Assembly: GCA_028278125.1 (NCBI GenBank)
Contig: JANQEY010000135.1
Span: 1-8,117 of the forward strand
Reading direction: 5' to 3'
DNA length: 8,117 bases
Origin: a bacterium
Lineage (GTDB): Bacteria > Electryoneota > Electryoneia > Electryoneales > Electryoneaceae
Each line of letters begins with the position of its first letter. Positions within the stretch are counted from its first letter, which is position 1. Positions 1-6,211 of the stretch are shown here, piece after piece. Below the pieces are notes generated by a model. That model ran no database searches. It had not been told where the DNA came from and saw only the letters and a list, made by a program, of their open reading frames with translations. The position numbers were made by a program, and so were the translations under genes.

Positions 1-471
1 ATTAATATATTGCAGGGGCAAGCCCAGCTTTTGCTCCTTAAGCAGGGAAATAATCGTTTGCAGATCATCCCGTTTCTTACCGTTCACCCTGACCTGGTCC
101 CCCTGGATACTGGATTGCACCTTCAATTTACTTTCCTTGACAATCTTGACGATTTTTTTGGCCAGTTCCTTGTCGATGCCCTGACGTACGGTAACCTGCT
201 GTTTGGCCTCATTACCACTTTCCAGGATTTCAGCATATTCCAGGCAACCGGTATCAATACTCCGTTTTGACATTTTGGTGATCAGGATATCTGTTATCTG
301 TTTGATCTGAAATTCAGCGGGGGCAATCAGGGTAAGGACATTATCTGTTGCTTCGACACGGGAATTTGTACCTTTAAAATCAAACCGGTTGGAAACCTCA
401 CGATTGGTCTGATCCACAGCGTTAGTTAATTCATGCATATCGACTTGTGAAACGACATCAAAAGAGGGCAT
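1..471 (-). CDS. yajQ: YajQ family nucleotide/c-di-GMP-binding protein (3' end cut by window edge)
   Basis: My translation of the minus strand from ATG at 471 gives 157 open codons to the window edge, beginning MPSFDVVSQVDMHEL, with NRFDFKG at about residues 28-34 and QVRVNGKKRDDLQ in the C-terminal part. These are recognisable YajQ (DUF520) signatures. The family is about 160 residues long, so only the last few residues and the stop should lie beyond position 1. The start is supported by GGAG at 479-482, seven bases upstream. Family knowledge: a small cytoplasmic protein with two ferredoxin-like domains that binds nucleotides; orthologues in Xanthomonas and Pseudomonas are c-di-GMP effectors that affect transcription and virulence. 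Its exact ligand here cannot be read from sequence. It is the last of three minus-strand genes after apbE and the DUF3301 gene, but a repeat-filled 132-bp gap separates it from its neighbour, so co-transcription is uncertain. Confidence 0.95.
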   Translation of the reverse strand, partial: MPSFDVVSQVDMHELTNAVDQTNREVSNRFDFKGTNSRVEATDNVLTLIAPAEFQIKQITDILITKMSKRSIDTGCLEYAEILESGNEAKQQVTVRQGIDKELAKKIVKIVKESKLKVQSSIQGDQVRVNGKKRDDLQTIISLLKEQKLGLPLQYIN

Positions 472-603
472 GGAACTTCTCCAAGAATTCAGAATTAAGA
501 AGTCAGAATACAGAATGAAAAATAATAATCAAGAATTCAGTATTCAGGCTAAACGGTTTGACAAGGGAAAACAGGCGGTCACACTTTTTCTGACTTCTGA
601 CTG
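472..603. repeat. Intergenic inverted and direct short repeats (AGAAGTCAGA type)
   Basis: The gap between yajQ and the DUF3301 gene holds a perfect 10-bp inverted repeat, AGAAGTCAGA at 498-507 and its reverse complement at 589-598. It also holds a direct repeat AAGAATTCAG at 483-492 and 531-540. Further half-copies such as CAGAATACAGAATG fill 504-517. No open frame of interest and no hairpin-plus-T-run terminator was seen. The words look like variants of one short unit (CAGAAKT/CAGAATT), so this is probably a dispersed repeat or a small non-autonomous element rather than a regulatory site. That reading is inference. The yajQ ribosome binding site lies at its left end. Confidence 0.7.
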
Positions 604-948
604 TTAATGCAACGTTCGTGTGTCAGCCTGATAAATGATATTTTCACCTTCTTCTCCCTGGTAGCTGATGGAAATAATTTCATGGCCAAATAGAACGACA
701 TAACCGGGGTAGCGATTAACACCGTTATCGCTGACTTCAAATTTGTAATACCGGTATAAGTGGGGAATATTATCTGTCCCTTTTTTGATCGAAACTGACA
801 CCATAGCGACGGACTGATCAAGAAACTGTAAATCACATCGTTCACATACCTGGCGACATAGTTCGATCATATGTTCACGCACTTTTAATGATTCATACCA
901 GAAAATGATAATCAGAACCAGGAAAAGCAATAATAATACTGTTGTCAT
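604..948 (-). CDS. DUF3301 family small single-pass membrane protein
   Basis: The predicted protein has 114 residues and starts MTTVLLLLF. One transmembrane helix (about residues 3-18) ends in WYESLKVREHM, followed by a soluble domain with three cysteines (C31, C35, C38), QFLDQSVA at about 41-48, and a C-terminal stretch with YRYYKFEVSDNG and RYPGYVVLFGHEI. A tryptophan after the helix, then RE, a cysteine-containing helix and the Q-LD-V and Y-FE-S-DG-R-G pattern match the DUF3301 family, which is widespread in gammaproteobacteria and of unknown function. ATG 948 was chosen: the frame opens further upstream to a TTG at 1017, but those extra 23 codons are translated from the repeat cluster and precede the membrane helix. 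No convincing Shine-Dalgarno is visible before 948. No function is assigned; it lies between apbE and yajQ on the same strand. Confidence 0.85.
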   Translation of the reverse strand: MTTVLLLLFLVLIIIFWYESLKVREHMIELCRQVCERCDLQFLDQSVAMVSVSIKKGTDNIPHLYRYYKFEVSDNGVNRYPGYVVLFGHEIISISYQGEEGENIIYQADTRTLH

Positions 949-968
949 TAGTTTAACGTTATAAATAG

Positions 969-1149
969 AACCACGGAGGACGCGAAGTACACGGAGAATA
1001 TAAAAATAAAATTTCAAGCCGTCATACCAAGCTTGACCTGGTATCCAGTGAAAAAGTCCGCCATAGGCGGTACATTATTTAACTGGATTCCAGCTTTCGC
1101 TGGAATGACGATTCGTAAAACTTGAGTGTTCTCTGTGCCCTCTGTGGTT
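969..1149. repeat. Outer inverted repeat pair (AACCACRGAGG) enclosing a palindromic element
   Basis: AACCACGGAGG at 969-979 is matched at 10 of 11 positions by the inverted copy CCTCTGTGGTT at 1139-1149. Each arm is followed inward by a second half-unit: ACACGGAG at 989-996 and CTCTGTG at 1131-1137. Together they bracket the REP-like element at 1021-1110. The whole 181-bp block occupies the gap between apbE and the DUF3301 gene. It has the form of a MITE-like or composite repeat insertion, but no target-site duplication was identified, so mobility is inference only. Confidence 0.7.
1021..1110. repeat. REP-like palindromic element, about 90 bp
   Basis: The left arm begins GTCATACCA and ends GGTATCCAGT at about 1040-1049. 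The right arm runs AACTGGATTCCAG to CTGGAATGAC at 1081-1109. The reverse complement of the right arm reads GTCATTCCAG...GGAATCCAGTT, so the two ends are imperfect inverted copies with GTCATNCCA termini. A smaller perfect stem, CCGCC-ATA-GGCGG, lies between them at 1059-1071, and AGC-TTTC-GCT pairs within the right arm. The pattern resembles the GTCATTCC-type palindromic repeats common in intergenic regions of proteobacteria. Such elements often sit at transcript ends; here it lies downstream of apbE and could fold in the RNA. Confidence 0.75.
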
Positions 1150-1159
1150 TTTTAAGACT

Positions 1160-2185
1160 TTATTCTAACAAGTATGGACGGAAAGCAGTGCTGTATTTTT
1201 CATCAAAACCGTCATCCGATCTGATAATAAAAAATGCTGCTATGTTTTCCCGTTCAGCCAGTTTATAACCTCCTTCCATCCCCATCACAAGTATACCCGT
1301 CGCTAATGCATCAGCCGTCGCAGCATCATCATGTAATACAGTGACTGATACCAGGTTGTGTGAAACCGGTTTCCCGGTTTTAGGGTTGATAGTATGGGAA
1401 TATCGCTTACCATCCAGCTCGAAATAATTCCGGTAACCGCCTGATGTTGCCATACCGCTATTGTTCAGTTGGATAATCCTTTGTACGTTTCGCTGATCAG
1501 TGACAGGTTTTTCAATGCCGATACGCCAGCTCGTCCCTTTTCCATTCCTGCCTTTTGCCTTGATTTCTCCTCCAATCTCCACCATATAATCATCGATATG
1601 ATTTCTTTCCAGATGTTGCGCAATCCTGTCTGCGGCATAGCCTTTGGCAATACCGGAGAGATCAATATATACCTCCGCATACTCTTTTCTTGCGGCGCTG
1701 GAAGCGGGCTGCAACCGGACATATTGATACCCGGTATGATTTAAAGTTGCCTGTAAAACCTCTGCTGACGGAATTCGTCCGGTAGTCTCGTCCGGACCAA
1801 AGCCCCACAAATTAACGACCGGTCCAATGGTGATATCAAATGCCCCGGCCGTAATCACGCTAATACTCCGGGCCTTTTCCAATACCTCATAGAGCTCTCC
1901 CGAAAGCACATGCCAGGATGTTGATTGACTCCGGTTAAACTCGGAGAGTTCCGAATCAGGCAAATAAGTGGACATCTTCCGGTTGATACCATCCAGAATT
2001 GATTCAATATCCTGTTTCAATCTTTTCCGGTCAGAGTCCGATAATTGTTTATTGATTTTAATACTGTAGCTGGTCCCCATTGTGAGACCGTTGATAACAG
2101 ACAGCTGACTCTTCTCATTACCTGCTGTACATGAGCAAGGCAGCAACAAAGAAATCAGGGGGAATAATTTCAGGAAGACTCGCAT
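1160..2185 (-). CDS. apbE: ApbE family FAD:protein FMN transferase, exported
   Basis: ApbE enzymes attach FMN from FAD to a Thr/Ser of periplasmic target proteins, such as NqrB/NqrC or RnfG/RnfD and FMN-binding-domain proteins. Starting at ATG 2185 the protein has 341 residues. An N-terminal signal peptide MRVFLKLFPLISLLLPCSC ends in cysteines that could be lipidated, although neither gives a textbook lipobox. Then follow TMGTSY, KMSTYLPDSELSEFN, GAFDITIGPVVNLWGFGP, DLSGIAKGYAADRIA, VEIGGEIKAKG, SGMATSGGYRNYF and the C-terminal SHTINPKTGKPVSHNLVSVTV plus ADALATG. These form the complete ApbE pattern for flavin and Mg2+ binding, at usual family length. The frame opens to TTG 2230 and has another ATG at 2194, but those extra codons precede the signal peptide. 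No nqr or rnf gene is in view, so the substrate is unknown. It is likely the first gene of a minus-strand group. Confidence 0.94.
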   Translation of the reverse strand: MRVFLKLFPLISLLLPCSCTAGNEKSQLSVINGLTMGTSYSIKINKQLSDSDRKRLKQDIESILDGINRKMSTYLPDSELSEFNRSQSTSWHVLSGELYEVLEKARSISVITAGAFDITIGPVVNLWGFGPDETTGRIPSAEVLQATLNHTGYQYVRLQPASSAARKEYAEVYIDLSGIAKGYAADRIAQHLERNHIDDYMVEIGGEIKAKGRNGKGTSWRIGIEKPVTDQRNVQRIIQLNNSGMATSGGYRNYFELDGKRYSHTINPKTGKPVSHNLVSVTVLHDDAATADALATGILVMGMEGGYKLAERENIAAFFIIRSDDGFDEKYSTAFRPYLLE

Positions 2186-2253
2186 GCTTTCCATATTATA
2201 ACCACAGAGGAATGCTATAAGGGAGATCAAAAAAGCGACGTGTCATTAAGAAC

Positions 2254-2327
2254 AAGTGATAAGGGCTAAATATGGCGTCCTGCCAATAGATATTCACCCC
2301 TAATCAAATTCTTATTACTTATCACTT
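2254..2327. repeat. Inverted repeat AAGTGATAAG in the apbE-gspD divergent gap
   Basis: AAGTGATAAG at 2254-2263 is perfectly repeated in inverted orientation as CTTATCACTT at 2318-2327, with a 54-base interior. The right arm is extended by a degenerate second unit, CTTATTA at 2311-2317, as if it came from a short unit repeated in tandem. It lies in the 270-bp region between the divergent apbE and gspD starts. That region also has a CCACAGAGG copy at 2202-2210 and a CCACGGAG copy at 2441-2448. It could be an operator by position. Because similarly built repeats of other sequence lie in the other gaps, a dispersed repeat is the more likely reading. Confidence 0.6.
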
Positions 2328-2388
2328 TATTATCTGTGTGGATAAAAATATATGAAAAACAATTATTGATAAAAAAGCATAAAATTCC

Positions 2389-2416
2389 TTGTCTATCTGC
2401 CTGAAATACATATACT
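2389..2416 (+). promoter_or_regulatory. Candidate sigma70 promoter for gspD
   Basis: TTGTCT at 2389-2394 (4 of 6 to the -35 consensus) and TATACT at 2411-2416 (5 of 6 to the -10 consensus) are separated by 16 bases. Transcription would start near 2423, giving a leader of about 30 bases before the gspD ribosome binding site and TTG start. The region is AT-rich and the match is moderate, so it is a reasonable prediction by position rather than a demonstrated promoter. Confidence 0.45.
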
Positions 2417-2440
2417 AATTAGATCACGGTAATATTAAGA

Positions 2441-2458
2441 CCACGGAGTACGACTTTG
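2441..2458 (+). promoter_or_regulatory. Ribosome binding site and TTG start of gspD, inside a CCACGGAG repeat copy
   Basis: GGAG at 2445-2448 lies seven bases before TTG at 2456-2458. There is no in-frame ATG nearby that would keep the signal peptide, so this site decides the start. The Shine-Dalgarno is part of CCACGGAG (2441-2448), the same motif that recurs in other gaps of this window. Confidence 0.75.
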
Positions 2459-4669
2459 AAAAAAGGGTGGAATTCATTCTTTTATTTCACACTGGCGCAG
2501 ATCCTGTTTGCCGGTAGCTGCAGCTATTTACCTGTCCAGCAAACCGGTCTCCCTGCCCAGGCAACGGCCGAGGAAGAGCCTGACGTTGCGGTCCGGGCGA
2601 GTACCGGCCTGCAACAGGAGGAATCGACCGCAGCCATACAAACCGCTGCCCCCCGTTACGGCCAGCAGCAGATCCTGGAAATGGGTACGGGTGAATTCAT
2701 TGCCCGGCCCGAACAAGCGTCCCGGGAATTAATCGAAACCGATGAAGGTGATATCACACTGAACTTCCAGGATACTGATCTGCGGGAATTCATAAAGGTT
2801 ATCCTGGGTGATGTGCTTGGTTCAAACTATGTTATTGATCCCAAGGTCGGTGGTAGAGTCACCATTGAAACATCGGTGCCCGTCAATAAAGAAGAATTAT
2901 TACCGTTATTTGAAGATATTCTGGGTATGAACGGCGCTGCCATGGTCAAATCCGGCGGTATATTTCAGATCCTCCCTAAAAACCAGGCCGTACGCGGAAA
3001 ATTAGCCCCCTCTGTCATAGAGCAGCCCGGTGAAGACGGCTATAACGTCCGGATTATCCCGCTCACATATGTTGCTGCACAGGAGATGCAGAAGATTCTC
3101 GAACCCTTCCTTTCGGAGGGGGGAAATTTACGGATCGATATCAAACGTAATCTGGTCATCGTCACGGGTACCCGGCAGGAACTGGATTTGATCCAGGAGA
3201 CCATTAGTATCTTTGACGTCGACTGGATGCGTGGTATGTCGATGGGTTTATATCCATTGACCTATGTTGACCCGAAGACTTTAAAAACCGAGCTGGACTC
3301 CATTATCGGTGCTGTTGAGGGTGAGGGTAATCAGGAATTGCTGGGTGGACTGGTTCGTTCCGTTCCCATTGAAAGACTGAACTCAATCCTGTTGATCAGT
3401 TCTACACCTACGGCATTGCGGGAAGTGGAGATCTGGATACACAGACTCGACAAGCCCGGTGAGCATGTAGGAAAACGTTTGTATGTTTATAATGTCCAGA
3501 ATGCCAAGGCCATTGAGCTTGCCGAAATCCTTGGACATATCTTCGGTGGCACTGGTAGCAGCGGCTCACCAAATGCTGCGACTTCACCACGGGCGCCTGA
3601 ACTGGCGCCGGGATTAACGCCCGTTGAGATCAGTTCCGATGCCCCGGCCACAGCGACAACACCGGAGACAACTGCATCAACCCCGGGAAGCCGGGGTGTC
3701 GGTGAAGCCGGTGTTGCCTTACCCACCGGTGATTCCATCGAGATTATTGCCGATGACGTACGCAATGCCCTGGTGGTTCTGGCCAGTCCACAGGAATACA
3801 AGATGGTAGAAGCGGCCATCAAGAAACTGGATGTTGTGCCACTACAGGTGTTGATCGAAGCAAGTATATTGGAAGTTACCCTGCGGGATGAACTATCCTA
3901 TGGTGTCGAGTGGTTTTTTAAGCATGGTATTGATTCAGAAAAAGTTAAAGGTGGACGGGGAGCCCTTGATCTGGGTGAAGGCAATACCCTGGCCGCCCCG
4001 GTACCCTCGTTTGCCTATACTATTGTCAGTTCCGCCGAGGAAGTACGGTTCGCTATCAGTGCCCTGGAAAATGAGTCCGTATTGAATGTATTGTCCTCAC
4101 CTTCCCTCATGGTATTGGATAACCAGACTGCCGTCATCAATGTGGGTGACGAGATCCCGGTACCAACCCGTCAGTCGGTCAGCAACCTGGATCCCAATGC
4201 ACCGACGGTCAATGAGATCCAGTTCAGACAAACCGGTGTAACATTAACCGTGACACCACGGGTTAACAGCAGTGGCCTGGTGACTATGGAAATCAAACAG
4301 GAAGTGAGTAATGCCGTATCTACCACGACCTCGACATTGGATGCCCCTACTATCCAGAATCGGTTAATCGAGAGTGTTGTCGCCATCAATTCCGGTGAGA
4401 CCATCGTCCTGGGTGGATTAATCCAGGATACCGACACGGATAGTGAGAGCGGTGTTCCCGTACTGCGTAAGATCCCGTTATTGGGTAAACTCTTCAGTCA
4501 GACCAATGATGAAAGATTACGTACTGAACTGCTTGTTCTGATTACCCCTCGTGTCGTTGGAAATCGTAACGATGCGCGTAATATTACCGATGAATTCAGG
4601 CGAAAACTGCGTGGTATTCCGCCGCTGGAGATGGAACAAAAAATCAATCCGGAACAGGCACCTTCCTGA
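2456..4669 (+). CDS. gspD: Type II secretion system secretin GspD
   Basis: This is the multimeric outer-membrane pore through which folded periplasmic proteins leave the cell. The 737-residue protein has a signal peptide (about 1-22, ending FAGSCSY, possibly lipidated) and a Gln/Ala/Glu-rich linker to about 95. Domain N0 follows (about 97-175, DITLNFQDTDLREFIKVIL), then N1 (about 196-258), N2 (about 262-335) and N3 (about 340-460). N3 is interrupted by a Ser/Pro/Thr/Ala/Gly-rich insert at about 363-425. The secretin domain runs from about 461 to 704 with VPLQVLIEASILEV, NVGDEIPVP and the C-terminal signature VPVLRKIPLLGKLF (about 667-680) followed by ELLVLITPRVV. Length suits GspD rather than PilQ, and no AMIN domain is seen. 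Start: TTG 2456 with GGAG seven bases upstream. It is convergent with the gspK-L-M-C-like group, so it must be transcribed separately. Confidence 0.96.
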   Translation: MKKGWNSFFYFTLAQILFAGSCSYLPVQQTGLPAQATAEEEPDVAVRASTGLQQEESTAAIQTAAPRYGQQQILEMGTGEFIARPEQASRELIETDEGDITLNFQDTDLREFIKVILGDVLGSNYVIDPKVGGRVTIETSVPVNKEELLPLFEDILGMNGAAMVKSGGIFQILPKNQAVRGKLAPSVIEQPGEDGYNVRIIPLTYVAAQEMQKILEPFLSEGGNLRIDIKRNLVIVTGTRQELDLIQETISIFDVDWMRGMSMGLYPLTYVDPKTLKTELDSIIGAVEGEGNQELLGGLVRSVPIERLNSILLISSTPTALREVEIWIHRLDKPGEHVGKRLYVYNVQNAKAIELAEILGHIFGGTGSSGSPNAATSPRAPELAPGLTPVEISSDAPATATTPETTASTPGSRGVGEAGVALPTGDSIEIIADDVRNALVVLASPQEYKMVEAAIKKLDVVPLQVLIEASILEVTLRDELSYGVEWFFKHGIDSEKVKGGRGALDLGEGNTLAAPVPSFAYTIVSSAEEVRFAISALENESVLNVLSSPSLMVLDNQTAVINVGDEIPVPTRQSVSNLDPNAPTVNEIQFRQTGVTLTVTPRVNSSGLVTMEIKQEVSNAVSTTTSTLDAPTIQNRLIESVVAINSGETIVLGGLIQDTDTDSESGVPVLRKIPLLGKLFSQTNDERLRTELLVLITPRVVGNRNDARNITDEFRRKLRGIPPLEMEQKINPEQAPS

Positions 4670-4937
4670 TAAAGATAAAAAATCATTAAACCCTGTTCTT
4701 GTAATCCAAACTTGCAATAAAATATAGCCACAGAGCACACAGGGTTCTCAGAGATAAATCATATAATAATCAGGTAAGATAGATAAACTGGTATAGGGAA
4801 TCCAATTAACAAATCAATTCATATAAATCCTTTCAAGGTGACTCTTTCTTCGAGCTTGTCTGAACAAAAAATCTCTGATTTTGAGATGAGTTAAAACGTT
4901 TAATATACTTTTTCTCGCATAGCTCTGTGGCCAACAT
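4670..4937. repeat. Intergenic region bounded by GCCACAGAGC inverted repeats
   Basis: The gap between the convergent 3' ends of gspD and the GspC-like gene carries a perfect 10-bp inverted repeat, GCCACAGAGC at 4727-4736 and GCTCTGTGGC at 4922-4931. A second unit, ACACAGGGTTCTCAGAG, extends the left arm to about 4753. A separate perfect 8-bp pair, AACCCTGT at 4689-4696 and ACAGGGTT at 4739-4746, could fold just after the gspD stop but lacks a T-run, so I do not call it a terminator. The interior of about 185 bases is AT-rich and has no convincing gene. Confidence 0.7.
4866..4887 (-). terminator. Weak candidate terminator for the gspK-L-M-C-like transcript
   Basis: On the minus strand, ATCTC (4887-4883) can pair with GAGAT (4875-4871) across a seven-base loop, followed by a run of six T at 4871-4866. 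The stem is only five pairs and AT-rich, so it would be weak. The orientation and the position, about 50 bases past the GspC-like stop codon, fit an intrinsic terminator. Confidence 0.35.
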
Positions 4938-5606
4938 TCATGGTTTTGAAGGCTGGGTTGTGGTCAGATTAGGCGTCTTCTGAACCGTGGGGGGGACGTT
5001 GCTGACTTGAACGCCTGCACTACTTGGATTGTGCTTATTTTGCCGTGCTGAAATTGTCGAGTTTCTTTGGCCAGGTTGCCTGGTTGTGGCAGGAGATTTC
5101 TTTACCAGGAGTTCAAGAACCTTAACTTCGGTACCTCTCGTCAATGAAACCTGCCGGGACTGGATGTCCGTCATGGTCCAGCCATCAATTTTATCGCCCA
5201 GGGCAACCTTTTGTAATTTTCTGTTTTGTCTTGAACTCAATAACGCAATACGTTTGTCTTCAGTAATAATCACTGCCGACAGAAGGTATTCCTGATTGCT
5301 ATTATCCCGGGCGCGGACGGGTCTCTGTCTTTGCTGGATTTCCTCCTCAGCAACAGAAGTATCCGGGACAAAAGGCCGTCTATCGGCCATGAATAAAGGC
5401 CGTTCAATGATTTCCGTATACTCGGATTGTGCTAACAACTCGCGGAGCTGTTCTGTTTCCTGCGTGTCAGGCTCATCTGTATTCGTCGCAAGTTCTGAAC
5501 TGTCCAGTGAATAATCACGATTGAGTTCATATAAAAGCAAACCGGTACAGATAACCCCGAGACACAACAAGGTAATTTTGACAGCTTTGGCCAGTGTTTC
5601 ATTCAT
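4938..5606 (-). CDS. GspC/PilP-like T2SS inner-membrane protein with HR domain, no PDZ
   Basis: The 222-residue protein has a short cytoplasmic start and one transmembrane helix (about 8-27). An acidic linker follows, then a GspC-type homology region at about 64-168: EYTEIIERPLFMADRRPF, YLLSAVIITEDKRIALL, VALGDKIDGWTM and a final SLTRGTEVKVLEL strand. In GspC this region binds N0 of the secretin GspD and links it to the inner-membrane platform. Instead of the PDZ domain or coiled coil found at the end of many GspC proteins, residues 170-222 form a Gln/Asn/Thr/Ser/Pro-rich, probably disordered tail. The ATG overlaps the gspM stop by four bases (ATGA, 5603-5606), so translation is probably coupled. 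Such proteins are also annotated as type II secretion protein N; the position after gspM and the HR-like motifs support the GspC/PilP role, but the assignment is by pattern, not by alignment. Confidence 0.8.
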   Translation of the reverse strand: MNETLAKAVKITLLCLGVICTGLLLYELNRDYSLDSSELATNTDEPDTQETEQLRELLAQSEYTEIIERPLFMADRRPFVPDTSVAEEEIQQRQRPVRARDNSNQEYLLSAVIITEDKRIALLSSRQNRKLQKVALGDKIDGWTMTDIQSRQVSLTRGTEVKVLELLVKKSPATTRQPGQRNSTISARQNKHNPSSAGVQVSNVPPTVQKTPNLTTTQPSKP

Positions 5607-6211
5607 GAAGCTGTTTGTGCCTGGAAGATAAAACCGGTGATCTCAAACCGGGTTTCCAGCCAGTCCGCATTTTGCCGGATATTCCTGCGGTTACGCACAT
5701 TACGGGATACGCGCTGGTTGCGTTGCTGCAAATATACATTATCAATAAACAAAACCGGTTTTTCGGACTCCAGCTGGTAAAGAATATTTTGTAAACTGTC
5801 AATGTTTCCCCGCATATGGACCTTGACAGTGACATGTGGAAAGGGGCCCGTCTCTTTTCCCTGTACAACCTGGGTGCTGATCAGGCTGCCTTCATTGGAT
5901 TCAATGACATTCTTGATATGTTTCTGAAGATCCGCCGCTGCAAGCGCCTGAGGTTTTTCTTCAAGAAAACCGGACAGGTCTGTTTCAGCATTCCTGAGCT
6001 GTTCCAGTTCGGTTTCAATCTGCTGTTTCTGATTTTCCAGACGACTGAATTTTGAATACTGGAACTGTAAATCCTCGATTCTTTCACTGAAACTTGCCCG
6101 GCTGGCGACCGCTGGCAGCGCAAGACAGAGATATAACAGTATGAGAAGCAATACGGTCAGACCGGCAGCCATCAGGGCGTGTTGTTGATCGGTTAAAGAT
6201 GGCTTTTTCAT
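5603..6211 (-). CDS. gspM: Type II secretion system protein GspM (PilO-like, T2SSM_b type)
   Basis: GspM is a bitopic inner-membrane protein that dimerises with GspL in the assembly platform. The 202-residue product has a short basic cytoplasmic N-terminus, a transmembrane helix (about 13-35) and a coiled coil (about 41-78). A periplasmic ferredoxin-like domain then begins FLEEKPQALAAADLQ (about 82-96), continues with SLISTQVVQG and contains KPVLFIDNVYLQQ near 151-163. The FL-x-A-LAAADLQ and STQ pattern is that of the GspM 'b' group, which is closer to PilO than classical GspM. A basic stretch, RVSRNVRNRRNIRQ, follows the last but one strand. Start ATG 6211 overlaps the gspL stop (ATGA, 6208-6211), and AGGA lies seven bases upstream. 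The stop overlaps the next gene in the same way, so the three genes form one translationally coupled unit. Confidence 0.88.
   Translation of the reverse strand: MKKPSLTDQQHALMAAGLTVLLLILLYLCLALPAVASRASFSERIEDLQFQYSKFSRLENQKQQIETELEQLRNAETDLSGFLEEKPQALAAADLQKHIKNVIESNEGSLISTQVVQGKETGPFPHVTVKVHMRGNIDSLQNILYQLESEKPVLFIDNVYLQQRNQRVSRNVRNRRNIRQNADWLETRFEITGFIFQAQTAS

Noticed and set aside
10..270. Plus-strand 86-residue open frame
   Set aside because: It is the antisense shadow of yajQ, whose minus-strand translation is clearly a conserved protein.
472..603. CRISPR-like array from recurring CAGAATTC/CAGAATAC words
   Set aside because: Units are about 10 bases, degenerate and without regular spacers; no cas genes are present.
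949..1017. Longer DUF3301 protein starting at TTG 1017 with an extra FYFYILRVLRVLRG segment
   Set aside because: The added codons are translated from the CCACGGAG repeat units and precede the usual membrane-helix start; ATG 948 gives the normal family form.
1469..1744. Plus-strand open frame across apbE
   Set aside because: It lies opposite conserved ApbE motifs and shows no family resemblance or ribosome binding site.
2186..2230. ApbE starts at TTG 2230 or ATG 2194
   Set aside because: The additional residues lie before the signal peptide and overlap a CCACAGAGG repeat copy; MRVFLKLF at 2185 is a typical leader start. ATG 2194 remains possible.
3487..3822. Minus-strand 111-residue frame within gspD
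   Set aside because: It is a shadow of the Ala/Pro/Thr-rich N3 insert, where low-complexity codons leave the opposite strand open.
4498..4740. Minus-strand frames of 73-80 residues over the gspD 3' end
   Set aside because: They overlap the conserved secretin C-terminus and have no recognisable domain.
4689..4746. AACCCTGT/ACAGGGTT inverted pair as gspD terminator
   Set aside because: The loop is over 40 bases and no T-run follows, so it does not fit an intrinsic terminator.
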